From NCBI GenBank assembly GCA_016206995.1, contig JACQQN010000047.1, forward strand, positions 1-7,705: 7,705 nt of DNA, read 5' to 3'. The position numbers and the translations under genes are program-made. This document shows positions 1 through 6,238 of this stretch, piece by piece. Each line of letters starts with the position of its first letter. The first letter of the stretch is position 1. The notes beneath the pieces were generated by a model that was not told the origin of the DNA, searched no databases, and saw only the letters and a list, made by a program, of their open reading frames with translations. Source of the DNA: Candidatus Omnitrophota bacterium. Lineage in GTDB: Bacteria > Omnitrophota > Omnitrophia > Omnitrophales > Abzuiibacteriaceae.

Positions 1-1397
1 GGGTCTTCGTCCGTCACCCATCCAGTATCCACCGCATTCATGTAAATACCATACTTCGCTAGATCACTCGCTGAAGTATGCGTGAGCATATTCAGTGCTG
101 CTTTTGCCATGTTCGTATGCGGATGCCGGTCAGTTTTTGTAAAACGATGAAATTTTCCTTCCATCGCAGACACATTCACAATATGTTTTTGACCAGTGTT
201 TTCTCGCTTCATCATTTTTGATAACCGATTACACAAAACAAATGGCGCGATTGCATTCACCAATTGCAGCTCAATCATCTCCGATGTTTCAATTTCCCCT
301 AAGCGCAAACGCCAACTATTGATTTCGCGTAAATCCACTTGCTGCAGATCAGCATCCAATTTCCCTTTCGGGAATACTTTTTCCGCTGCAAGCGTGTGGT
401 CGTGGACATAAGGAATCTGAGAAAGTTGGGCAGAACTCGATAGCCCAATCGCAGGCATTTTTCCATCCCAAGCGACTGCAATTTGTGCTTGATTTAGAAA
501 CTTCGGTTGATCGCGAGACATAAGTTCTTGCTTACACGTTTCAAACGATTGAAGAAGCGGCTGAACATTTTCCGGTAGATCTTGAAATCGCAACATCTCA
601 TTTGGCAAAAGATGCGCGTAAAAACCAGGCGGCCGGCGGACGGTTTGTGCTGCATTGTTGATTAAAAGATCAAGCCGTTTATATTTTTGCTCGACGTAAT
701 TGCAGAAAATTTCAACACTGGGTATGTGTCGTAAATCGAGTCCATAAATATGAAGCCGGCCTTTCCAATTGTCGAAATCCTCTTCGTGGGAATAGCGTAG
801 TGCGGAATCAACTGGAAATCTCGTTGTCGCAATCACGCGCGCGCCTGCACGGAGCATCATGAGTGTCGCTTGATAACCGATTTTTAAACGCGATCCGGTA
901 ATGAATACAACTTGCCCATGTAGAGGTACTGTTTGAAAACGTTTCGCATAATTAAATTCCGCACAACTCGGACACATGGAATCATAAAAAAAGTGGAGTC
1001 GCGTAAAATCATTTTTACAGATATAACAATCGCGCGGGTTTACTAATTCACGATATTGAGAGATGTTTGCGCCACCCGCAATTTGTTTTGGTGCAGTGAA
1101 TACAGCGGCTTCCCGCGCACTTCTAATCCCAGTTGCTTTTCGCGCACTCCGTTCCCGTTCAACAACCTTTTGCCGTTTCAGTTTGGTTGTGAGTCTCGAT
1201 CTAATGCGCGATTGATCACGATCCGGCCTTGAAATTTGTCCGGCAGCTTTCAGAAGCGCAATTTTCTGTTCGTGGGAAAGATAAGCGAACTGTGCGCTAT
1301 TTTTAACCAAATCTTCAAGCAAATTGATGCACGCCTGAATTTCTTCTTCCGAATATTTTGCAGCTTCAATTTTGTGAGGTTTATGAGTTGTTAACAT
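1..1397 (-). CDS. Zinc-ribbon plus SDR-like (short-chain dehydrogenase) protein, 3' end cut by window edge
   Basis: An open frame runs from the ATG at 1397 to the window edge: 465 full codons and no stop. Residues 1-110 are charged and mostly helical. Residues 124-145 hold a zinc-knuckle pattern, CYIC (124-127) and CPSC (142-145). From residue 160 an SDR-type Rossmann fold begins: VVFITGSRLKIGY (163-175) is the cofactor loop, ATTRFP (190-195) follows strand 2, and INNAAQ (246-251) is the NNAG-like motif. VNVS ends at Ser410, TNMAK spans 428-432, and VDTGW (456-460) matches the usual PG-type loop after the active site. The classical YxxxK reads TxxxK, and the second Gly of TGxxxGIG is Lys172. 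About 110 extra residues lie between INNAA and Ser410. The fold call is firm; activity and substrate are unknown, and it may be a non-canonical or catalytically altered SDR. It sits 24 bases after the preceding gene, probably in the same operon. There is no clear Shine-Dalgarno before this ATG, so the start is only fairly sure. Confidence 0.85.
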   Translation of the reverse strand, partial: MLTTHKPHKIEAAKYSEEEIQACINLLEDLVKNSAQFAYLSHEQKIALLKAAGQISRPDRDQSRIRSRLTTKLKRQKVVERERSARKATGIRSAREAAVFTAPKQIAGGANISQYRELVNPRDCYICKNDFTRLHFFYDSMCPSCAEFNYAKRFQTVPLHGQVVFITGSRLKIGYQATLMMLRAGARVIATTRFPVDSALRYSHEEDFDNWKGRLHIYGLDLRHIPSVEIFCNYVEQKYKRLDLLINNAAQTVRRPPGFYAHLLPNEMLRFQDLPENVQPLLQSFETCKQELMSRDQPKFLNQAQIAVAWDGKMPAIGLSSSAQLSQIPYVHDHTLAAEKVFPKGKLDADLQQVDLREINSWRLRLGEIETSEMIELQLVNAIAPFVLCNRLSKMMKRENTGQKHIVNVSAMEGKFHRFTKTDRHPHTNMAKAALNMLTHTSASDLAKYGIYMNAVDTGWVTDED

Positions 1398-1421
1398 ATT
1401 CGATGCGTGACCAACGACTGA

Positions 1422-2042
1422 CTACGCCTCAATTTGATCTTCAAGTCTTTGACTCAGCTCCGAAATCTGTTTTAAGAGATAACCCGGAAGAAGATTTCCT
1501 GCCTCGAGTTCTTTTTTGGTATTGGCGAGTACCGTAATTAAGCGTTTGATTGCCGCATTTCTACGGGTTTTTCGAACTTCAGCGGGATCCTTTACTTCAT
1601 GTTCAGATATAAGACGCCTTACTTGCGCACGGATTTCTTTTGGTTCTCTTCCCGTTTCTAAAACATCTTTACGAATTTGATCCAATTCTTCCGAAGTGAG
1701 TGATTTATTTTTTTGCGCAAGCCGTAAAACATCCACCGCTTCAAAACTTGGGATTTTCTTTGGATTTTCATTTCCATTCGACTGTGACTGAATCACCTTC
1801 GGAACTTCCCGCTCGAGAAACATATAAGAGCGAACCATTTTAAGCGCTGTGAGCGGCTTAATACCAAGTTCCTTCGCCACATAACCATCAAACTCAATAA
1901 AGCCCCAATGTTTGTACATTTTGTTTTTCTGAATGGTAAAAAGATACTGCCCAAGCTCAATCCATGACGCTTTGTGCCGTCGCGCTACTTCCACTACTTT
2001 TTCCCGTAATTCGTCTTGCTCAATATCTGCACTGATTACCAT
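1422..2042 (-). CDS. Hypothetical 206-aa protein with an HTH-like segment, possibly DNA-binding
   Basis: The longest frame begins with an ATG at 2066, but that start has no ribosome-binding site. The ATG at 2042 has GAGGAG six bases upstream, so I take it, giving 206 aa. The N-terminal part (about 10-75) is helical. It contains WIELGQYLF (27-35) and then YVAKELGIKPLTALKMVRSY (54-73), which looks like a helix-turn-helix: helix, Gly turn, helix. This arrangement (a short conserved Trp/Leu region, 'F..YV..ELGI', then a basic helix) resembles phage or plasmid DUF3102-like and ParB-like small DNA-binding proteins, but I do not recognise a specific family. Residues 110-206 are highly charged and probably form helices or a coiled coil (many E/K/R/Q, Leu spacing near 186-203). 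There is no signal peptide or membrane segment, so it is predicted cytoplasmic. It sits 58 bases after the J-protein gene and ends with TAG 24 bases before the SDR-like gene. A regulatory or scaffold role is inference only. Confidence 0.8.
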   Translation of the reverse strand: MVISADIEQDELREKVVEVARRHKASWIELGQYLFTIQKNKMYKHWGFIEFDGYVAKELGIKPLTALKMVRSYMFLEREVPKVIQSQSNGNENPKKIPSFEAVDVLRLAQKNKSLTSEELDQIRKDVLETGREPKEIRAQVRRLISEHEVKDPAEVRKTRRNAAIKRLITVLANTKKELEAGNLLPGYLLKQISELSQRLEDQIEA

Positions 2043-2048
2043 TGGTTG

Positions 2049-2054
2049 CTCCTC
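2049..2054 (-). promoter_or_regulatory. Ribosome-binding site that sets the start of the 206-aa protein
   Basis: GAGGAG on the minus strand, six bases before the ATG at 2042. It lies inside the first codons of the longer frame that begins at 2066, which itself lacks any such site. This is the reason for the shorter start. Confidence 0.75.
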
Positions 2055-2100
2055 AATTGATTGCATGATTTATTCACATAGTGCTTTTAGTTTTACACGG

Positions 2101-2793
2101 TCATTTCAACGTAATTTCGAGAATGAGGTCACCTTTGTGATGGCACGTTGGGCACGGGCGGCCTTGACGCGTCAGTCTCAGCTTCTGCCCATCCTTCGTA
2201 TTCGGCGGGATGGTAACAGAAAGAATTCTTCCATCTGGGTTTTTCAATTTCACGCGTCCACCGGTTTTGGCTCTTTCTTTTGATATTCGGAGTCTTATTT
2301 GGACATCCGCGGAAGGTGCTTCTGGTTCGACCACTGTTTCACTCTCAGGAGAAGAATAAAATTGATAAACTGTCCCACCGGGCCCACGAGTTTCACGCGC
2401 GAATCTTCTTCCTCCACCGCCGCTAAACCCTTCAAAAATATCGCCAAAAATATCCGCAAAGCTGGAATATTGTCCGCCGCTCCGCGAAGTACGTGATCTT
2501 TCTCTTCCACTGAATTGCCTTAAAAGTTCTTCGTAATCAAAACCATGTGAACCTGCAAAATCAGCGGTTCCTTGAGCACCGCCAAATTTTCGCATTTGGT
2601 CGTACTCGGCTTTCCTTTTAGAATCTGAAAGTGTGTAATAAGCGGCTGATATTTCTTTAAACTTTGCTTCGGCTTCTTTATTTCCAGGATTTTTGTCAGG
2701 GTGATACTTAACAGCGAGCTTGCGGTAAGCTTTCTTGATTTCTTCCGGTAAGCTTTTTTCAAAAATCCCTAAGATTTGATAATAATCTTTCAT
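2101..2793 (-). CDS. Short J-domain (Hsp40) co-chaperone with a single C-terminal domain
   Basis: A 230-aa Hsp40-type protein, predicted to stimulate a DnaK-type Hsp70 ATPase in the cytoplasm. The J domain covers about residues 1-68, starting MKDYYQILGI, with KAYRKLAVKYHPDKNPG carrying the essential HPD at 31-33 and YDQMRKFGG at its end. A Gly/Phe/Ser-rich linker follows (about 71-130), including FADIFGDIFEGF (112-123), as in DnaJ and CbpA. A single substrate-binding CTD-like region (163-230) includes LSVTIPPNTKDGQKLRLTRQG (191-211). DnaJ (about 375 aa) and CbpA (about 306 aa) have two such domains and a dimerisation tail, so this protein is truncated relative to both. The four-repeat zinc domain of DnaJ is absent, but a lone CPTCHH (214-219) sits in the CTD loop. 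The start at 2793 is chosen because GGAG lies five bases upstream and it matches the usual J-protein start. It is the first gene of a likely three-gene operon, and it stops with TGA. It is not the housekeeping dnaJ. Confidence 0.93.
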   Translation of the reverse strand: MKDYYQILGIFEKSLPEEIKKAYRKLAVKYHPDKNPGNKEAEAKFKEISAAYYTLSDSKRKAEYDQMRKFGGAQGTADFAGSHGFDYEELLRQFSGRERSRTSRSGGQYSSFADIFGDIFEGFSGGGGRRFARETRGPGGTVYQFYSSPESETVVEPEAPSADVQIRLRISKERAKTGGRVKLKNPDGRILSVTIPPNTKDGQKLRLTRQGRPCPTCHHKGDLILEITLK

Positions 2794-2798
2794 CATTT

Positions 2799-2802
2799 CT
2801 CC
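2799..2802 (-). promoter_or_regulatory. Ribosome-binding site of the J-protein gene
   Basis: GGAG on the minus strand, five bases before the ATG at 2793. A second ATG at 2796 and a TTG at 2808 are upstream in frame, but they abut or precede this site and are therefore less likely starts. Confidence 0.7.
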
Positions 2803-2820
2803 AACCAAATGAAGGGAGAT

Positions 2821-2849
2821 ATTTTAATACACTGGGGTCGGAATTCCAA
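2821..2849 (-). promoter_or_regulatory. Sigma70-like promoter of the J-protein operon
   Basis: Read on the minus strand: TTGGAA (2849-2844) as -35, a 17-base spacer, and TAAAAT (2826-2821) as -10. The boxes match the consensus at 4 of 6 and 5 of 6 positions with ideal spacing. Transcription would start near 2814, leaving a leader of about 20 bases that contains the GGAG site before the ATG at 2793. The -35 overlaps the 8-base palindrome GGAATTCC. The prediction comes from sequence only. Confidence 0.55.
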
Positions 2850-2898
2850 TAACCTATTCTGGTGGATGTGTCAGGTCGTATCGTAAGATTAACACAGT

Positions 2899-3552
2899 CT
2901 AATAATAGTAAATGGCGGAACCGACTTGAGTTGCAAGAATGGTATGCTCTACGGATTTGAGCCGACCGTTTTTGTCAAACTCAAATTGATACTTAGAAAC
3001 AGCTCCTCCAACATTGTTATAGGAGAAAATAGTGTAAACAACCAAATTGCCATTACCTTTTGAAGAAGCGAGTGGCTGGATGTTTGCTTCAACATCTGGA
3101 GTCAGTTGTCCCGCAGAATACCCCGGAATTTCACTCACGCTTGAGATGATTTGTCCGCCTTCATTCAATCCAATGAAACTACGAATCAAATTAAGGTGTT
3201 TTTCTTCACTCATTGAAGCCGAAAAATAATCCTGATATGTTTGCACCAATGCAGGGAGATCCCCCATGGCTAAAGGTCGGAACGTTCCTTTCGAATCGTA
3301 AAGGTAAACGCGGGTGGGACTTCCACCCAGTTCGGTGACGTCACTTGCACGAATGAATTTTGCGCCCCGATCTCCAAGTGGTTGAACAGAAATGCCATGA
3401 TAATTCCCTTCCGTAATATTCTGTGTTTTTAAATAAGCACTGAACTTTTTTAACACGTCCTGATCATCCATCGCCATTACTCCTTTCAGAAAAAACATCA
3501 AAAAACCGGTACACACAAAACTATTCAAACAAAGACGAGTAACAGATTTCAT
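2899..3552 (-). CDS. Secreted protein of unknown function, 217 aa
   Basis: I do not recognise this family. Residues 1-27 form a Sec-type signal peptide: a basic start (MKSVTR), a hydrophobic core and GVMA before a probable cleavage ahead of MDDQ. Its Cys residues (8 and 14) do not sit in a lipobox, so it is likely soluble in the periplasm or outside the cell rather than a lipoprotein. The mature part is a mix of predicted helices and strands. RVYLYDSKGTFRPL and YQFEFDKNGRLKSVEHT both have a strand, turn, strand pattern like that of small solvent-exposed beta-sheet repeats. The C-terminus is Tyr-rich (AIYYY). No catalytic motif is visible. It starts 13 bases after the upstream secreted-protein gene, and its weak ribosome-binding region (AAAGAA) overlaps that gene's stop, so translational coupling is likely. 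It stops with TAG. No terminator hairpin is visible in the roughly 50 bases before the next promoter. Confidence 0.82.
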   Translation of the reverse strand: MKSVTRLCLNSFVCTGFLMFFLKGVMAMDDQDVLKKFSAYLKTQNITEGNYHGISVQPLGDRGAKFIRASDVTELGGSPTRVYLYDSKGTFRPLAMGDLPALVQTYQDYFSASMSEEKHLNLIRSFIGLNEGGQIISSVSEIPGYSAGQLTPDVEANIQPLASSKGNGNLVVYTIFSYNNVGGAVSKYQFEFDKNGRLKSVEHTILATQVGSAIYYY

Positions 3553-3565
3553 GGTGATTCTTTTT

Positions 3566-4117
3566 CTATTTTATTTCAAACTCGTTGCTTTCAACAAAGG
3601 AAAGTATTTTGTCGCGTGCGCTTACGAGATCCGGCTGGTCAAACGAATAAGCGATTTTGATTTTAAACTTTCCTATGGGTTGATAACTGTTCCATTTCCC
3701 ATCTGAATCAGAACTTATTTGCTGGAAAGCAACACCACTCCACGATCCTTTTAAAGAACTTCCCGGTAATAATTTCACTGGCTCGGGCCAAATGCGCTCG
3801 GCTTTATCCGTCCGGGCGCGCTCATCATTGTAAGTAGTTATGGCTGACGATTTTTGTGTGAGCGAAATAACGCTTCCCTGAAACTTGAGCTCATCAAAAA
3901 TAGTTGGGAAAACGTAAACCGTTTTTAAAGCACCATGATGCGGTGCGTGATTCTCCAACTCAAATTCGACCGGCTCTCCTTTTCGGTACAACGCTTTTCC
4001 AGTTGAAAGGTTTAAGTTATCTTTATTGGGAAATGGGAGTGGTGATTGTATTTTCATAGCGCTACCTAACGACAATATGCCGGCTGTTAATAATAGGACT
4101 ATTGTTCTCAACTGCAT
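3566..4117 (-). CDS. Secreted beta-rich protein of unknown function, 183 aa
   Basis: Residues 1-20 form a clear signal peptide (MQLRTIVLLLTAGILSLGSA, with a probable cut after GSA). The mature protein has alternating strands. GKALYRKGEPVEFELENHAP (40-59) is the pattern seen in bacterial Ig-like or BsuPI-type beta-sandwich domains (a 'Y..GE.V.FEL.N' strand pair). It is followed by further strands such as LKTVYVFPTIFDEL and GKFKIKIAYSF. I assign no function; a beta-sandwich fold is inference. There is no obvious Shine-Dalgarno before the ATG at 4117; instead TATAAA ends three bases before it. Either the start is leaderless or coupling is weak. The signal peptide supports this start. It forms a pair with the 217-aa secreted protein immediately downstream (13-base gap), so the two products probably act together outside the cytoplasm. 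It stops with TAG. Confidence 0.83.
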   Translation of the reverse strand: MQLRTIVLLLTAGILSLGSAMKIQSPLPFPNKDNLNLSTGKALYRKGEPVEFELENHAPHHGALKTVYVFPTIFDELKFQGSVISLTQKSSAITTYNDERARTDKAERIWPEPVKLLPGSSLKGSWSGVAFQQISSDSDGKWNSYQPIGKFKIKIAYSFDQPDLVSARDKILSFVESNEFEIK

Positions 4118-4250
4118 TATTTTATACTCGAGTGACAGCCAACTTTAACTAGCGGCTATCACTAATTCGACTAAGGATTTCATTGCATTCCCCAAAGGAA
4201 AGGTATTTTAATACAATTTTGATTGAGACGTAGAATTTTTTTCATCATAA
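4118..4250. other. Intergenic gap between uup and the secreted-protein pair
   Basis: This gap of 133 bases holds no convincing terminator for uup. On the minus strand it contains an AT-rich inverted repeat (arms GTATT and AATAC, 4203-4214). It also holds two tiny overlapping ORFs: a 22-codon frame from 4248 and a 12-codon frame from 4183 that reads MKSLVELVIAAS. The second resembles a prepilin N-terminus, but it is far too short to call a gene. The region probably serves as the 5' leader and promoter zone of the secreted pair, but I cannot pick a good -35 box. Confidence 0.5.
4203..4214. repeat. Short AT-rich inverted repeat, part of a motif seen twice in the window
   Basis: The arms GTATT and AATAC flank TT. 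The overlapping 12-base string TATTTTAATACA (4204-4215) occurs identically at 2820-2831, where it covers the -10 of the J-protein promoter. It may mark a -10 region here too, but a matching -35 is poor. Confidence 0.4.
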
Positions 4251-6137
4251 CTATTTCCGTGCTTCTAAATGCTCCCAACGCTCGTAAAGCGTTGCGATTT
4301 CACGGGCAAGTGCGTCTGCTTGCTCCTGAATTTCAGAAACTTTATTGAAATTTTGATGATAAAGTGCGGGGTCCGCCAACCTCGCGTAAATTTCTTTCTG
4401 ATCGGCTTCAAGTTTCTGTATTTTGTCAGTCAGTTTCTCGAGCTCGCGCTTTTCTTGAGACGTAAGACCTGTCGTCATCAGCTTTTTTTGCGCTTCAGAT
4501 TTCCGAATCTTTTTTTCTTCGGTTGTGGAACTTGCGCGCTTGCTTTGACTTTGATTTAACCAATCATCATAGCCACCCGGATACTCAGAAACCACGCCGC
4601 TGCCTTCCATCGCGATTGTGGACGTCACCACATTATTCAAAAATGCTCTATCGTGACTGACCAAAAGAAGTGTTCCAGAATATTCGACCAGCAACTCTTC
4701 CAAAAGTTCCAGGGTTTCGACATCCAAATCGTTTGTTGGTTCATCCAACACCAGCAAATTAGAGGGTTTTGTAAAAAGCCGTGCCAAAAAAAGACGATTC
4801 CGTTCCCCGCCCGACAATATTTTGGCTGGCGTGCGTGCGCGTGCCGGTGAAAAAAGAAAATCCTGTAAGTAACCCATTCCATGCCTCGACCGACCATTTA
4901 CCGTTACCATCTCACCTGATTCACACACGTTTTCCATGACGGTTTTATTTTCATCAAGCTGCTCCCGGAGCTGATCATAATAAGCAATTTGAAGATTAGT
5001 TCCGAGACGCACCGTTCCTTTTTGAGGTTCGAGCTGCCCCAAAAGAAGTCTGAGCAATGTTGTTTTCCCGCAGCCGTTTGGTCCAATCACACCGATTTTA
5101 TCGCCGCGCATGATCTCGGTTGAAAAATTGTGGATCAAACTTTTTTCACCATAGTCATAACTCAAACGTTTCGCTTCTGCGACGAGCTGGCCGGAACGTT
5201 CGGCTTCTTGTGCTTGCATGCGCACCGTGCCAATCCGCTCACGCTGGGCGCGTTTTTGTTCCCGCATCTTTTCAAGCCGAACCACACGGCCTTCATTTCG
5301 AGTGCGCCGCGCTTTAATTCCCTGACGGATCCAAACTTCTTCTTGCGCCAGTTTTTTGTCAAAGAGCGCGCGTTCATTTGCTTCGGCGTCTAACGCCATT
5401 TGTTTGCGCTCTAAAAAAGTTGCGTAGTCGCACGACCAGCTAAAAAGTTTTCCGCGGTCGAGTTCCACAATTTTAGTCGCAAGGCGCTGCATGAACATTC
5501 GGTCGTGCGTCACAAAAATAACAGTGCCTTGATACTCCTTCAAAAAATTTTCCAGCCAGTCGATTGACTCAATGTCTAAATGGTTGGTTGGTTCATCGAG
5601 CATTAAAATATCAGGCTTCAATACAAGCGCCTTCGCGAGAAGCGCTCTTTTCTTTTGTCCGCCGGACAACTCCTCAAACTGGCTTTCAGGATCCAATTTC
5701 ATGTGAGCGATCACTTCTTCCACCTGGCGGTTCATTTCCCACCCACCGCTGTGGTCCATTTCCGACTGTAGGTTGCCCAGTTCATTCATCAATTTTTCGC
5801 TGTATTCCGTCTGAAGACGGTGACTCACGTGATGATAATCACTTAAAAGTTTGACATGTTCACCAAGGCCGGAGAGCACAAGATCAAACACATTGCCGGT
5901 AATACCCGTTGGCACTTCCTGAGGTAAATGCGTCACACGAACACCTTTTTGATAGGCCACGACTCCTCGATCAACTTTCTGTTGACCGGCCATTACTTTC
6001 ATTAACGTCGTTTTGCCCACACCATTTCTACCCAGAAGCGCCACGCGCTCACCCGCCTCAAGCTGCAAACTCATGCTGTCAAAAAGGGGTGGTCCGCCGA
6101 GCGTTAACGATATTTCCTGCAAACTAATCAGAGCCAT
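4251..6137 (-). CDS. uup: ABC-F family ATPase, Uup type
   Basis: A soluble twin-ABC ATPase of 628 aa (E. coli Uup is 635 aa). It is a ribosome-associated ABC-F protein with no membrane part. In bacteria Uup is linked to translation, ribosome assembly and tolerance of DNA-structure problems. First ABC domain: Walker A GRNGVGKT (36-43), signature LSGGQ (157-161), Walker B with DEPTNHLD (181-188), H-loop THD. Second ABC domain: Walker A GPNGCGKT (352-359), signature LSGGE (441-445), DEPTNDLD (465-472), H-loop SHD. The interdomain linker carries EEVWIRQGIKARRTRNEGR (266-284), the conserved Uup-type basic region. The C-terminus (about 540-628) is a charged coiled coil, the Uup C-terminal domain, ending in HLEARK. 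The start at 6137 is chosen over 6188 because MALISL follows AAGGA at a four-base spacing, and the extra 17 codons would run through a terminator hairpin. It stops with TAG. All key ATPase residues are intact. Confidence 0.96.
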   Translation of the reverse strand: MALISLQEISLTLGGPPLFDSMSLQLEAGERVALLGRNGVGKTTLMKVMAGQQKVDRGVVAYQKGVRVTHLPQEVPTGITGNVFDLVLSGLGEHVKLLSDYHHVSHRLQTEYSEKLMNELGNLQSEMDHSGGWEMNRQVEEVIAHMKLDPESQFEELSGGQKKRALLAKALVLKPDILMLDEPTNHLDIESIDWLENFLKEYQGTVIFVTHDRMFMQRLATKIVELDRGKLFSWSCDYATFLERKQMALDAEANERALFDKKLAQEEVWIRQGIKARRTRNEGRVVRLEKMREQKRAQRERIGTVRMQAQEAERSGQLVAEAKRLSYDYGEKSLIHNFSTEIMRGDKIGVIGPNGCGKTTLLRLLLGQLEPQKGTVRLGTNLQIAYYDQLREQLDENKTVMENVCESGEMVTVNGRSRHGMGYLQDFLFSPARARTPAKILSGGERNRLFLARLFTKPSNLLVLDEPTNDLDVETLELLEELLVEYSGTLLLVSHDRAFLNNVVTSTIAMEGSGVVSEYPGGYDDWLNQSQSKRASSTTEEKKIRKSEAQKKLMTTGLTSQEKRELEKLTDKIQKLEADQKEIYARLADPALYHQNFNKVSEIQEQADALAREIATLYERWEHLEARK

Positions 6138-6141
6138 TTTT

Positions 6142-6146
6142 TCCTT
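6142..6146 (-). promoter_or_regulatory. Ribosome-binding site that sets the uup start
   Basis: AAGGA on the minus strand, four bases before the ATG at 6137. It makes the shorter reading frame the better start, matching the usual Uup N-terminus. Confidence 0.7.
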
Positions 6147-6155
6147 ACATGACTG

Positions 6156-6184
6156 ATTAAGATTGAAAAAAAAGTGGCAGTCAC
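6156..6184 (-). promoter_or_regulatory. Possible uup promoter overlapping the upstream terminator
   Basis: On the minus strand, GTGACT (6184-6179) and CTTAAT (6161-6156) are separated by 17 bases. Each matches the sigma70 consensus at 4 of 6 positions. The -35 lies in the terminator stem and loop and the spacer is its T-tract. Only about 28 bases separate the terminator from the uup ATG, so a promoter here or read-through is needed. The match is modest. Confidence 0.3.
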
Positions 6185-6207
6185 TCATTAAGTAACTGCC
6201 ACTTTTT
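6166..6207 (-). terminator. Rho-independent terminator of the DUF1579 gene
   Basis: A perfect 13-base inverted repeat, AAAAAGTGGCAGT (6169-6181) and ACTGCCACTTTTT (6195-6207), flanks a 13-base loop. Read on the minus strand, it ends in an uninterrupted run of eight T (6173-6166). It lies about 30 bases after the TAA at 6239. The other side has five T on the plus strand, so it could work both ways, but no plus-strand gene ends here. Confidence 0.9.
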
Positions 6208-6238
6208 GTTACTTTTTGGGTTAGAAAAGTGCCGATTT

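Noticed and set aside
1933..2283. Plus-strand frame over the J-protein and 206-aa genes
   Set aside because: It lies antisense to two well-supported genes, crosses their gap, has no recognisable domain and shows Ser/Arg-rich composition typical of a shadow frame.
2850..2898. Terminator after the 217-aa secreted protein gene
   Set aside because: TGTGT and ACACA can pair only over five bases with a long loop and there is no T-tract, so I do not call it.
4180..4248. 22-codon minus-strand ORF (MMKKILRLNQ...) directly after the uup stop
   Set aside because: It has no good ribosome-binding site, no hydrophobic or other recognisable pattern, and its length is within chance for an AT-rich gap.
5130..5393. 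Plus-strand frames inside uup
   Set aside because: They are antisense to the conserved ABC-F coding region; protein conservation is explained fully by the minus strand.
6138..6188. Upstream extension of uup to an ATG at 6188
   Set aside because: The extra 17 codons run through the terminator hairpin and are not typical of Uup. The ATG at 6137 has AAGGA at correct spacing.
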